From NCBI GenBank assembly GCA_911728435.2, contig OU452199.1, positions 2,800,860 to 2,864,859 of the forward strand: a stretch of 64,000 bases of DNA, written 5' to 3'. Made by a program: the position numbers and the translations under genes. Below, piece by piece: positions 1-10,765 of this stretch (positions are counted from its first letter, which is position 1; each line of letters opens with the position of its first letter). The stretch is from Apoderus coryli. Its lineage: Eukaryota; Arthropoda; Insecta; Coleoptera; Attelabidae. The notes under the pieces are model-generated. The model did no database searches. It had not been told where the DNA came from and saw only the letters and a program-made list of their open reading frames with translations.

Positions 1-1459
1 ATAAATAAATAAAATAAATTATAGTAACATTTGCCTTGACATATTAATTCTAACATTTTAAAACTATTTGAAGTTGTAAAAGAACAGAATTTACATAATA
101 TTAATTTGAAAATTGTCAGCAATCTATCGGGGTCTTCTTCAATGTTCCTCTTTATTTTATACTCTGATTGCTTCTTTTAAAAACTAATCATTTGTAGATC
201 GTCATTAATAAATATAAACACGTTTTGGAAAAAGCCACAATGCCTAAATGAAGAGAATTTATTTTCTGTTAGATCTTGATTTACTCTTTTGGTCAATAAG
301 TACTGATATCTGTTTTTTGGATTCTTTAAGTTTTTTTCTAATAGTCCTCTTTCTGAGAAATATTTTGAGGATATAGATAATCCGTCATATCTTCTGAGTT
401 ACGCGCTAAAATCTATAACCTTTGAATAACTAATATACATGGCCTGATATTTTGTTTTAAACGACCCCTGTATGCGCTGTTTTTTGGATTCTTTAATTTT
501 TTTCTAATATGCCTTTTCTTGAGATACAAGCTGAGCATAGTGAGAATGCGTCAGACCTTCTGTTTTGTTTGAAACGAGCCTTTGGCCGCATGATACGATT
601 TAATATTTTCGTCCCGCAATAACAAATATGAGGGAGAGAGAGAGACAGAGATATTTGTGGTGTTTGCTACACACTATATCCTATACCATACACTATTATG
701 TAGGTATATAGCGGCGAGAGAAAACGAGTGCATGCATAGGCACAGCTACACTTAGGGTGTTATTTTACAAGGCAAAGATTGTGTATTATACGAGATACGA
801 GGTAGACGTAAACAGTAGTCATATATAATAACGAAATATTAGAGAGGGTCAGCCATAAGGAAGAAGATTGTGCTTAGGCTTCGTGATGCTTGGATTCGTT
901 TGAAAATTATGAGTCAATTAAAAATATTAATAATATATACTTTACCCAAGAGAAATAAATATGTTGTAGTTTGAAATTATCGTGAAAGAAGTATTCACTT
1001 CTATCACGTGTACTGTGCTGCACGCGAATTTTCCTATGAATTAGATTTAATTCATAGAAATGTCGACATTCTCACAAGGGTCAAATCATTTTCAATAAAG
1101 AACTACTGGGAAAACAATGGAAATTCAAAGAACGAGGGGATAATGGGGAGTTTGATTAAAAAATATAATTGTATGTGTAGGCTGATTTGATTTGAAGGTT
1201 TATAGGTTTCTCATTAAAGTGAAATAGTTCTCAAGGAATTATACCTACCTACTCAATTTTCAACATATTTAATTATCAATTTATTTTAACGAAATAAACT
1301 ATTTAACGAAATGTTTTTATAAAACCAGTAGGTATATTTAAACAATTCATAAAAACCCCCTTTTTAACTTAATATTTTCCATAATTTGAGATAATTCCGA
1401 TTTAATATTTTTCGAGAAACTTATAATAAATTATCTTCAACCTCTCCTAGGCAGTACTA
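1..1459. other. intronic AT-rich DNA with a short tandem duplication
   Basis: No coding exon is recognisable here. A roughly 167-bp unit occurs twice in tandem at about 309-477 and 477-600: both copies carry 'ttttttggattcttta' followed by a 'ctaata...ctttctgaga'-like stretch, and both end in a 'gttt(t/g)aaacgac/g' motif. A short GA-rich microsatellite lies near 630-650. The rest shows no open frame of interest. The stretch probably lies in a large shot intron, because the upstream shot exons must be to the left of the window. Confidence 0.5.
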
Positions 1460-2862
1460 TCATTGATCAGCAGTACAGATTTTTGCCACGAAAGTCAGCT
1501 GAGCTAAATCTGTTAAAATACACCAACTTTATTATCGATGCTCTAGAGAGTGGATCGGAGGTACATTCAGTGTATACCGATTTCTCCAAAGCCTTCGATC
1601 GTGTAAATCATAAAATCTTATTGATAAAGTTGGCTGAGATTGACATCGGCGGACGCATGCTCGAATGGATGAGTAGCTGATAACAGAATTCAATACGTTA
1701 AGGTCAAGGGCTTTGTTTCTACTGAGATAAAAGTATCATCTGGCGTCCCCCAGGGATCACACTTGGGACCACTGTTTTTTAATATTTTCGTTAATGACAT
1801 CGCCAGATATTTTACTTCGAGCGATTTTCTCTTGTTCGCTGATGACCTCAAACTATTTACGATAGATACAAAACTGAAGATTGCGAGAGATTGCAGTCTG
1901 AACTCGGGGCTCTTCACGAGTGGTGTGTTGGGAATGATGTGCATCTGAATGTTGATAAGTGTTGTTTTATGTCCTTTTCGAGATCAAGACGAACCACTCT
2001 TTTCGATTACTCACTGAACCAGACTTCCCTTAAATTGGTTACTACAGTTAAGGATCTTGGAGTCATGCTTGATAGGGGTTTGACCTTTATTCCACATATA
2101 ACTTCAATGGTCTCAAGGTCTCTGAAGGTTCTTGGCTTCATTAAACGTTGCTCATGGGAGTTCACACATGTCGATTCTCTGAGGCTTCTTTACACAGGTT
2201 TGGTCAGACCGTGCCTTGAGTATGCGTCGGCTGTCTGGTCTCCACATTATACTGTGCATCTGGTAAAAATTGAGCAGGTACAGCACAAATTTCTTAGATA
2301 CCTAGCTTACAAACTGCATATAGAGTTTATTTTTGAGAATCGTTTTGAATTATATGCCGACTTAGAGTCCTACCTTGGCATTGACACGCTGGGTGATCGA
2401 CGACAGAGACATGATTTGATTTTATTGTATGACCTTATGGGTTGAATTGTCCTGATCTTTTGGGCAAGATTGGAATTCATGTTCCATATCGTGCAACGCC
2501 TACGAGGAGTATGTTTCACCAGACACATTCCAGAACAAATTATGGTTGCAATTCATTTTTGGCGCACTCAATGCGTCTCGCCAATGACAGTGAAGAGACA
2601 CTGGATTTTTTTGTCCCGAGAAATACCTTTTTGGGTTCAGTAGGGCACCTCTTTGATAATTGATACGTTGTGTTGTACCATATTGCTTTATAATAGTGGA
2701 GTATTGATCGTGTAGATTATTATTTTCCATTTTATTTGTGATTGATTTTTATTTGACATTTTTCGATTGTCTAATTCTTTTGAAGTGTTTTATTGTAGAA
2801 CTATTTATATTTATTGTAATTTTGTATAAAATGGGCGTTTGCCCGTAAATAAATAAATAAAT
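1460..2862 (+). mobile_element. 5'-truncated non-LTR retrotransposon, copy 1 (LINE-A)
   Basis: The reverse transcriptase (RT) and C-terminal part of a LINE ORF2, CR1/jockey-like in style. Visible motifs are DFSKAFDRVNHK, then SGVPQGSHLGPLFF, FADDLKLF (the catalytic Asp pair), and the trailing LEYASAVWSP and EQVQHKFLRYL blocks. The frame is broken. Against copy 2 (7498-8940, minus) there is a 5-bp deletion near 1677, a 1-bp deletion near 1868, and a further loss near 2440 in the C-terminal region. The 3' end is an 'aaatgggcgtttgcccg' motif followed by (TAAA)n. It is dead. The clade is assigned from motif style only. Confidence 0.9.
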
Positions 2863-3239
2863 ATCGAGCTTGTGCTAGAATCCACACAATTCATTCATAT
2901 ATTTATTTGCAAACTCTAATCCTTTTTTGTTTGTTTTTGATTAATCATTATCCCAATACTTTTTCCAGTCACTGTAGTTATTTTTATTACTGTAGATATC
3001 GTTTGGCAGACATGATTTCTTATACGTCTTATATACGAGGGAGAAATGTATCAAAAAACACTGCATTCGATGCCCTTTTATAATGTAAACAGGCATGGGA
3101 ACGGATAGCCCCTGTAGAATCGTTAAATTTATATATTTTAAATTAACTTTGGATAAACTATACTGGTTTTGTTTAATGACTTATGCCTAGAAATCCAGTA
3201 CTGTAGTTGTATTGGTAAAATCAGTACGAATTGTCACCA
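2863..3239. other. intronic DNA, nothing recognised
   Basis: AT-rich sequence between the LINE-A copy and the possible promoter block. It has no open frame of note, no terminal repeats and no RNA gene that I can see. Confidence 0.4.
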
Positions 3240-3688
3240 TATATTTCGCACGCCTCTGATTCTTTCTTACTGCTCTTCTCTCCTGTTACATGCGTGTAAT
3301 ACTAAGCGCCACCGTCGAAATTCTAGATTTCCCTGCTAGACAAGCGCGAGCCACAAAATGTTCGTTAATATTCTTGGCTCGTTTTCGTTTTTCGTTCAGT
3401 TTATTATCAGAATTAACTGTGGAAACAGTGTGTGTGTTTCCACTATAGAAACATCATTCGCGGAAATTCGCAACGTGGAAAACTACTATAGAATATAGAA
3501 CGTTGGTAGGCTGTGTATTGTTATTAATTTTTATACTTTTTTGTTTAACAATTTGACATTAAATTGATATTTGAAATACTCCCGGCTTGTGTTTGGATTT
3601 AAAAATAAATCGTAACGATAATATTTATTAATGTGATATTATAGTGATTTTAATTTATTATTATTGTGATAGATATTTAATAAAAAAA
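3240..3688 (+). promoter_or_regulatory. possible internal promoter and 5' UTR of shot
   Basis: This stretch is richer in CpG than the surrounding intron (for example near 3306-3350). It precedes a short ATG-started reading frame with a strong splice donor. TCAGTT at 3396-3401 matches the insect initiator consensus TCA(G/T)T(C/T). No convincing TATA box or downstream promoter element was found. The frame of the downstream ATG is closed by TGA at 3644-3646, which fits a 5' UTR rather than an internal exon. This is inference from position and composition, and transcript-start data would settle it. Confidence 0.25.
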
Positions 3689-3745
3689 ATGGGTGATAAA
3701 AATAATGACTATGGTTTTCATTACGAACTACAGGATATACCGTGG
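3689..3745 (+). CDS. shot: candidate alternative first coding exon of shot (19 codons)
   Basis: An ATG in a good insect start context (aaaaaaATGG) opens 19 codons reading MGDKNNDYGFHYELQDIPW. They end exactly at a strong donor, TGG|GTATGT, in phase 0. The next recognised shot exon (14694) starts in phase 0, so the two can be joined without a frame break. The product would begin with this peptide and run into the plakin repeats, skipping the actin-binding and plakin domains. I do not recognise the peptide as a known domain. It could instead be the first exon of an unrelated gene, or a chance frame. The intervening 10.9 kb is mostly transposons. Confidence 0.4.
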
Positions 3746-4044
3746 GTATGTTACATTTTGTTTTATTTGTAAAACGTATGAGAAATTCATTGATTTTTCT
3801 GTTGTTTGGGTTAGAAATTACCGGGCGCTGTCTTGTTGATAACAATGTTAGGCATTATTTGATTTACTATTTAGTAAAAATAACGAAATTACTTTTGTTT
3901 AGTAAATACAATTTTGCGTCATTGCCTTTTTATTCTTCTACATTGAGGTTAGAGTTTTATAGAAAGTGCGCAATATACGGGATGTCTTGAGAATTTTATC
4001 AAGAAACCCAAGCAATTGGATTATTATTGACTATTTCCCTCGTA

Positions 4045-5260
4045 CAGGGTGCGGCATCATAACTTCCTTTTTTGAAATGCACGCTATTCAGACTGTAAAG
4101 GTCGAATTTGGGGGGAGACTGCTCTTATTCGGTAGACGTGCATCTAAAGTTTTGTTCCCCATCCGGTCAGGCTCCACGATGCGTTGTAACAGTGAGCAAC
4201 GTGCATTTTCCGGCGAGGGGTACTTTTCTGTGATCGCAAATCAGCGTGCCTTTCGAAATCGATTCAGCGTCTGTGCCAGATCGGAAATCAATAGTTACAT
4301 GGGTCTTTACATTCAGACAAAGCGCGAGTGTGACGAGACGAAGAAATTGGAGTCCCTGAGCCCATTAGAACACCTGAAAACATTGAAGCTGTGAGAGCCT
4401 CAATATTGCGATTCCCACGGCGTTCTGCCGGCAAACATGCATCTGTCCTAAGACTTTCCGCTCGTTCAGTGAGACGAATTCTTCACGATCATCTTCATTA
4501 CCATCCGTACAAGTTGGCGATTGTTCAAGAACTCTTCCATTTCTCGAAAACGTTCCTGAGGACGCAATTGTTTTTTTAGTGATGGATACGTCAACAAACA
4601 AAATACTGGAACGACACCAACCCCCGTGAATTGCATTAAAGGCCCCTGCACTCACCTAAAGTCACAGTGTGGTGTGCAAATTTCTTCGGCTGGGGAATTG
4701 ATTCCTGGTTTTTTGAAGAAAATGAGGAAACAGTGACAGTGAATTCTAACCGATATGTAAACATGATGGAAGATTTTTTTTTTTCTCGACTTAACAAATT
4801 GGATTTCGGGGTCGATTGGCTTCAATAAGACGGCGTCACGGCTCACACTTCAAGGGTATCAATGGCTGTTTTGGGGGAACACTTTCGGGGGCGCATAATC
4901 TCAATCAACGGTGATTTGGAGTGGCCAGCTCGTTCCCCCGATTTGACCACTTGCGATTTTTGAAATCCCGTGTTTATATCAATCGTCCAAGAACCCCAGA
5001 AGATCTCAAAGCCAACATCCGGGCCGAAATGGTTAACATACCAGCTGCCATGCTGGAAAGGGTTATGACAAATGCCAGAAATCGGCTCATTCAGTGTATC
5101 GACAATGCAGGGCGTTACCTACCTGACATGATTTTTAAAATTGGTTGAAGCAAAACTTTACATATGTACCTACGATATTTAAGAAAATAATAAAAACTTC
5201 TACTCCATAAAATGGGTTTTATTGCGTTTTGAAATAAGGAAGTTATGTTGCCGCACCCTG
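4045..5260 (+). mobile_element. Tc1/mariner-superfamily element with TIRs and TA duplication
   Basis: A complete DNA transposon copy of 1,216 bp. Its ends are imperfect inverted repeats of about 33 bp: CAGGGTGCGGCATCATAACT on the left and, reverse-complemented, CAGGGTGCGGCAACATAACT on the right. TA flanks both sides (4043-4044 and 5261-5262), the expected target duplication. The interior carries a broken transposase (see the pseudogene entry). It is an inactive insertion in the intron upstream of shot exon 14694. Confidence 0.92.
4165..5148 (+). pseudogene. broken mariner/Tc1-like transposase
   Basis: The transposase survives in pieces across frames. They include a helix-turn-helix part (SARSVRRILHDHLHYHPYK at about 4457-4513), a DGVTAHTS catalytic block near 4832, and the C-terminal LKSRVYINRPRTPEDLKANI block (4957-5016) running to a stop at 5146-5148. 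There is a premature TAA just before the D of the DG-A-H block. The region after FFSD near 4573 has lost the short E-A-H-F-type segment normally next to the first catalytic Asp. With several frameshifts it cannot make active protein. Confidence 0.85.
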
Positions 5261-5262
5261 TA

Positions 5263-6630
5263 TTAATTTCTACCAATCACAAACGCCCAATTTTGAATTA
5301 CAAATGTTTTCGAGGTGTAAAAACTGTATGACAGCATCTGTCAGCAATTTTTTCGAGTAAGTAGTTATGTACTTGTGCTCATGAAATAGTCTTGTCAAAT
5401 ACCATTCGGGCATCTAGTTTTACTTGTGAAAAAAATTGAAAAAACACAATGCAAAGTAATATGTTTTTTAACAAAATCTCTCAAATCAACTAAATTTAAT
5501 AATTAAAATTAATAAAGAAAATTAATAACAAACGCAAGCAGCAAGGGGTCAACTCTATCAAAGTAGTCCTTTTCTCAGGCATTTCATTCTTGGTGAAAAA
5601 ATCGTTTCCTTTTAAAAGTTTATAGTAATAAAAAGTTACAGGGCTCTATTCTTTTCTATATTAAAATTTACTATTAATACAATTATTGATGAATGTGAAA
5701 TTAAAATTTTATTTTTTATCAGTATTTAGTCCATATTAAGATATTTTATGTTTCGGACAAAAATTAATTTTTAATTATTCTAAATTTAAATTTTATTCTG
5801 AGAAATTAATTTCAAAAAAATACTTTCTAGAAAGATTAAGAAATAAATATGTATAAATAAAAGAATAAAACAGTTAAAAGAAAATGAAAAATCTTAGTCA
5901 TTACTTGTATGACTTAAAATAGGTAAATTAATATAATTACGAATAATTATATTAATTCCCATACGAAACTTTTTAATTAGAATTGAAAACTGACAGAGAT
6001 TAAAATTCTACCATTCGAAATATAATTCAATTACTAAAAGACAGACCTTTAATCTTTATAACAACTGAGTTGGAAACAAAAAGGCCTTCAATTAAAAAAA
6101 ATAAACAAAGAACTTACGGAAGTTTTTATGTCCATTAACTATTAAGAAACTTTAGAGAAATTCGACTTGATCTTTATACTTATTTTTAGTTTCCTTTTCT
6201 TCAGCCTTATTTCTTCAATATTTAGATTTGAAACTTCTTGGGATGAGGCTCACAAATTACACAACAGGTTAAATAACGACTTGTTATTTATTGTCAAAAC
6301 ATTTTTTAAAAAACAACGTTTCGGCAACGTACATCTGTTGCCTTCTTCAGGTAATATACATAGAAAAATCGTCTAGTGGACAAGTGAGTGTTTTCTTTTC
6401 TATTATATTGTTTGAGTCATCTTCTTCTTCTTTATCTATCTATCTTTATACTAATATACTTTAAACACAAAACTAGAAAACCTTCTCATACCTTGGAGAT
6501 ATTCGCTCGCCGATCATTCAGTGTTACACTGTTTGAACGTTGGTTTTGTGGATAATCTTGAATTGAACTATACTATAAAGTCCGTCTATGAACAGTTGCA
6601 AAAATACTTCCAGGAATAATAATTGTCTTG
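5263..6630. other. AT-rich intron, nothing coding
   Basis: Very AT-rich sequence. A small perfect palindrome around 5928-5958 (aattaatataatt / aattatattaatt) and a tcta/tcatc-type microsatellite near 6420-6445 are the only structures noted. No exon-like block flanked by splice sites was found. Confidence 0.4.
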
Positions 6631-6634
6631 CTTT

Positions 6635-6890
6635 TAGTATTATGGTAAGTCTTATGTAATTTTTCTTATTTATTATTCTTGAACCTTGATCTTCAAATTT
6701 TTTTTATTTTATTTTGCCTGTCTTAGACTGAGGTTCACAGTCATACACAAAAAGTTTTTTTAATAATAGTTTCATATCGATTTTTTTTAAGGTTTCGACA
6801 AGACTTAGATTGTCTTTTTCAAGGTTTTATTTTTCAATTCCCTTAGTTTTGTTTATGCAAGTATAAGAGAAATCTTGCTGTAAGTCCTGA
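6635..6890. repeat. half of a foldback element (family also at 15362-15805)
   Basis: This stretch shares an ordered series of blocks with the reverse complement of 15500-15830: 'attcttgaaccttgatcttc', then 'gaggttca', 'acacaaaa', a T-run, 'gtttcat', 'gactcag/gacttag', and 'ttttttcaattc'. It therefore looks like one arm of the same family, diverged and without its partner arm here. It has no coding content. Confidence 0.5.
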
Positions 6891-7084
6891 TTACAATACA
6901 TACTTAATTTCATCTTAAACATAGAACTACAAAATGGTCTAGATGGCAGTAAGACTGACTTCAAAATCTAGGCCAGAGGAAGAAAAAACATAAGTAGTTG
7001 ACTTATATTTTACAAAATAATAATAAAAAAAAAAACATGTATAATATATCATTATTGGAGCTCCCTATCACATTTAACAGAAAA

Positions 7085-7373
7085 AGAAACTATTGACAAT
7101 ATAACAATATTATAGAAATAATCATAAAAAAAAAGAAAACACAAACAATAATAATCAAAACAAAAAATCAAAAATCAGAGCGGATTAAGTATAATATTAC
7201 GGAGTTTTTTTTTAAGGAAAAGATACTCAGTTTAACTGTCTAAGTATGTTTTCCTTTAAAAAAAAACTCCGTTATCTTCTGATCTGATATTTGATTTTTT
7301 GTTTTGATTATCGTTGGTGTTTTCTTTTTTTATGATTATTTTTATAATATTGTTATATTGTCAATAGTTTCTT
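7085..7373. repeat. long inverted repeat (foldback), arms ~120-140 bp
   Basis: The left arm (about 7085-7228) and right arm (about 7245-7373) are reverse complements with few mismatches. 'aaactattgacaatataaca' on the left returns as 'tgttatattgtcaatagttt' on the right, and 'cggagtttttttttaa' at the centre returns as 'ttaaaaaaaaactccg' (with a one-base length difference). The loop is about 30 bp. It would form a long hairpin in pre-mRNA. No coding potential or clear target duplication was seen. Confidence 0.85.
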
Positions 7374-7497
7374 GAGGATATAATATCCTATCAAATTTCT
7401 AGTTATTATTAAGAAAATAGTTCCAAAAAATGTTTGTGTATGATGGTGAAAATCAGCCAAAGGCAAGCAAAATAAAATAGAGGAAATCATCTCGCAA

Positions 7498-8940
7498 TTT
7501 ATTTATTTACGGGCAAACGCCCATTTTATACAAAATTACAATACATATAAATAGTTCTACAATAAAACACTTCAAAAGAATTAGACAATCGAAAAATGTC
7601 AAATAAAAATCAATCAAATCACAAATAAAATGGATAATAATAAACACGATCAATACTTCACTATTATAAAGCAATATGGTACAACACAACGTATCAATTA
7701 TCAAAGAGGTGCCCTACTGAACCCAAAAAGGTATTTCTCGGGACAAAAAAATCCAGTGTCTCTTCACTGTCATTGGCGAGACGCATTGAGCGCGCCAAAA
7801 ATGAATTGCAACCATAATTTGTTCTGGAATATGTCTGGTGAAATATACTCCTCGAATGCGTTGCACGATATGGAACATGAATTCCAATCTTGCCCAAAAG
7901 ATCGGAACAATTCAACCTTCCATTTATAAGGTCATACAATAAAATCAAATCATGTCTCTGTCGTCGATCAGCCAGCGTGTCAATGCCAAGGTAGGACTCT
8001 AAGTCGGCATATAATTCAAAACGATTCTCAAAAATAAACTCTATGTGCAGTTTGTAGGCTAGGTATCTAAGAAATTTGTGCTGTACCTGCTCAATTTTTA
8101 CTAGATGCACAGTATAATGTGGAGACCAGACATCCGACGCATACTCAAGGCACGGTGTGACCAAACTTGTGTAAAGAAGCCTCAGAGAATCGACATGTGT
8201 GAACTCCCGTGAGCAACGTTTAATGAAGCCAAGAACCTTCAAAGAGCTTGAGACCATTGAAGTTATATGTGGAATAAAGGTCAAACCACTATCAAGCATG
8301 ACTCCAAGATCCTTAACTGTAGTAACCAATTTAAGGGAAGTCTGGTTCAGTGAGTAATCGAAAAGAGTGGTCCGTCTTGATCTCGAAAAGGACATAAAAC
8401 AACACTTATCAACATTAAGATGCATATCATTCCTAACACACCACTCGTGAAGAGCCCCGAGGTCAGACTGCAATCTCTCGCAATCTTCAGTTTTGTTGAC
8501 TATCGTAAATAGTTTGAGGTCATCAGCGAACAAGAGAAAATCGCTCGAAGTAAAACATCTGGCGATGTCATTAACGAAAATATTAAAAAACAGTGGTCCC
8601 AAGTGTGATCCCTGGGGGACGCTAGATGATACTTTTATCTCAGTAGAAACAAAGCCCTTGACCTTAACGTATTGAATTCTGTTATCAAGGTGGCTACTCA
8701 TCCATTCGAGCAACCGTCCGCCGATGACAACCTCAGCCAACTTTATCAATAAGATTTTATGATTTACACGATCGAAGGCTTTGGAGAAATCGGTATACAC
8801 TGAATGTACCTCCGATCCACTCTCTAGAGCATCTATAATAAAGTTGGTGTATTTTAACAGATTTAGCTCAGCTGACTTTCGTGGCAAAAATCCGTACTAC
8901 TGATCAATAATTTTATTTTCTGAAATGACCTGTTTTAACA
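7498..8940 (-). mobile_element. non-LTR retrotransposon, copy 2 (LINE-A)
   Basis: Same family as the copy at 1460-2862 but inverted. Reading leftwards it ends in 'gcccg(taaa)n' at about 7500. The clear similarity starts near 8909, where both copies begin at an 'attgatcag' motif, and coding-like sequence continues to about 8940. This copy keeps one long frame (7694-8887). The two copies form an inverted pair about 4.6 kb apart. Each is severely 5'-truncated, lacking the endonuclease and the first RT blocks. Confidence 0.9.
7694..8887 (-). CDS. partial LINE reverse transcriptase ORF (397 codons, open)
   Basis: An uninterrupted RT/C-terminal frame whose first codon here is TTG, so the true start lies upstream in a part that is missing (an in-frame TAG lies just before, near 8894). 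Motifs in order are LPRKSAELNL, TDFSKAFDRVNHKI, SSVPQGSHLGPLFFNIFVND, FADDLKLF (the catalytic FADD box), LNVDKCCFMSFSR, KDLGVMLDSGL, LLYTSLVTPCLEYASDVW and QVQHKFLRYL. The frame ends in a stop before the 3' UTR. An intact frame suggests a younger insertion than copy 1, but it has no promoter or endonuclease and is unlikely to be expressed by itself. Confidence 0.85.
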   Translation of the reverse strand: MPRKSAELNLLKYTNFIIDALESGSEVHSVYTDFSKAFDRVNHKILLIKLAEVVIGGRLLEWMSSHLDNRIQYVKVKGFVSTEIKVSSSVPQGSHLGPLFFNIFVNDIARCFTSSDFLLFADDLKLFTIVNKTEDCERLQSDLGALHEWCVRNDMHLNVDKCCFMSFSRSRRTTLFDYSLNQTSLKLVTTVKDLGVMLDSGLTFIPHITSMVSSSLKVLGFIKRCSREFTHVDSLRLLYTSLVTPCLEYASDVWSPHYTVHLVKIEQVQHKFLRYLAYKLHIEFIFENRFELYADLESYLGIDTLADRRQRHDLILLYDLINGRLNCSDLLGKIGIHVPYRATHSRSIFHQTYSRTNYGCNSFLARSMRLANDSEETLDFFVPRNTFLGSVGHLFDN

Positions 8941-9511
8941 ATCATTATTATGAAATGTGATTACAAATTTCATTATATTTGGATATTTGGTTTTATTTTT
9001 GTGGCTGGCGACATAATTTTCTTGGCTTTTTGCCACTAAATCACATGTATATATATTTTTTATATAGATATATCCTACCTATTGATTTTACCAACTGAAA
9101 AATATTGCTCTCTGACATGTCTATTCTATTTTATGAGTTCAACAGCTGTTAATTAATTATCCCCTACTATTTATATATATTTAAATATTGAATTTAGGGC
9201 ATTCATTTTATTTATTTATATATAATAGTTCTATGAACCTTATTTAGTTATCAAAAATGTTTTTTGTTTTGTGAATTTAAGTAAGAGAATAAAACCACAG
9301 GATGTTCTATATTTTACGTTATTTATAAAATTCTATCCAGAAGAAGTGAGATAAACTACATGGTGGTTCATTTAAAAAATATAAATTTTGTATGCCACAT
9401 TTTTATGGGGTTTACACATTGTTTGCTGTTTTTTTACAATTATTTCTGTGTTATTTTTAGTGTATTTATGTGAGATATTTTGAATTATATTTTTAATAGA
9501 TCTACTAGTTT
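8941..9511. other. AT-rich intron, nothing recognised
   Basis: No open frame, splice-flanked block or terminal repeat was recognised between two LINE insertions. Confidence 0.4.
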
Positions 9512-10765
9512 TTTTTTTATTTATTCATTTACGGACTTAAGTCCATTATACATAACACAAATATAAATTTAATTACATCAAGATTACAGAACCATAAAAA
9601 ACAATAATACAATAATAAGCATACAGCTAAAAAATTCAAACATCTTGAAGAGCTGAACATAAAAATGAAATATCAAACAATAACACATTAATAACAAAAA
9701 AACAAAATGTCTTAGCGAATGTGATGATGTTGTCGCAAACCCTTAACAAACTCACCGTAAGGTGAAAAAAATCGAGATCCGGATCGACGCCAGGTGACGA
9801 TTAGCCGATCTCAAAACTCGTGGAATAAATCCATGAGACGTACAATTTCTGCGACAGAACGGCTCATGAAACAGCCGAGTACCTCTGACCCGACGCACTG
9901 GAACGCGAAAGGTAATCTCGCTCAATAAGTGCGAAGAGGAGACTAAACCATTCAACACCCTGTACAAAACAATCAGATCCTTCACGCTTCTCCGCTCAGC
10001 CAAAATGGTCAATCTCAAATCATCGCACAGTGAAAAGTAGTCGTAAGTATAATCTGGCGGTGGAGGACGTCCAAGCTTAAAATGCATAAATCTTAAAAAT
10101 TTATGCTGAACCCTCTCAATACTGTCCACATGACTTGCGTAAGACGGATTCCAAACCGCCGATGCATATTCCAAATGTGGTCTGACCAATGCATTGTATA
10201 GTAGTCTAATCGATCTTATATCTGTGAAATCAGAAGTAATACGTTTAATAAATCCTAACATTTTCAATGCCTTAGTTGTCATGCAATTTATGTGATCCAC
10301 AAAGGTCAAGGAATGATCTATCCTAACACCAAGATCAACCACAAAAGTCCCACAAGTCAAGCGAGTGTCGGAGATAACGTACTCATACAAGAAAGGCTCC
10401 CTCGCACGATGAAAACCCACATAGAAACACTTTGAAGCATTAAGCACCATTTCATTTCGGTCACACCAATGCATAAGTCTAATCAGATCATCCTGCAGCA
10501 AATAACAATCCGTCGCACAGCCAATCTTACGATAAAATTTAAGATCATCTGCAAACAATTTAAAATTACTATAAAGAAAACATCGTTCAATATCATTAAT
10601 AAACAAATTAAATAAGAGTGGTCCCAAATGTGAACCTTGGGGCACACCTGATGAAACATGAATAGGTCGTGACTGGAACTCATTCACACGCACAATCTGC
10701 GATCTGTCCTGCAAATAACTCTGTATCCAGCGCAAAATGCCAACAGGTAACCCTAAACTAAATTT
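9512..10765 (-). mobile_element. 5'-truncated non-LTR retrotransposon (LINE-B)
   Basis: A second LINE family related to LINE-A. Its A-rich 3' tail sits at about 9512-9530, just beyond a 'tggacttaagtccgtaa' motif in the element's sense. The coding part runs from about 10760 down to 9752. The 5' truncation falls in the RT domain, after the fingers and before the QGSHLGP block. The insertion is in the same large shot intron. Confidence 0.88.
9752..10735 (-). CDS. partial LINE reverse transcriptase ORF (327 codons)
   Basis: The frame opens in the truncated RT (LRWIQSYLQDRSQIVRV, continuing about 8 codons upstream to about 10760). It then shows SSGVPQGSHLGPLLFNLFIN, FADDLKFY (catalytic FADD), LNASKCFYVGFHR, VVDLGVRIDHSLTFVDHIN, LLYNALVRPHLEYASAVWNP and ERVQHKFLRFM. 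The frame is open to its stop at 9752. It lacks the endonuclease and N-terminal RT and is a retrotransposon fragment, not a host gene. Confidence 0.85.
   Translation of the reverse strand: MRWIQSYLQDRSQIVRVNEFQSRPIHVSSGVPQGSHLGPLLFNLFINDIERCFLYSNFKLFADDLKFYRKIGCATDCYLLQDDLIRLMHWCDRNEMVLNASKCFYVGFHRAREPFLYEYVISDTRLTCGTFVVDLGVRIDHSLTFVDHINCMTTKALKMLGFIKRITSDFTDIRSIRLLYNALVRPHLEYASAVWNPSYASHVDSIERVQHKFLRFMHFKLGRPPPPDYTYDYFSLCDDLRLTILAERRSVKDLIVLYRVLNGLVSSSHLLSEITFRVPVRRVRGTRLFHEPFCRRNCTSHGFIPRVLRSANRHLASIRISIFFTLR

Noticed and set aside
3966..4394. 142-codon ORF as a possible host gene
   Set aside because: Its body lies inside the TIR-bounded mariner element and is a frameshifted transposase piece.
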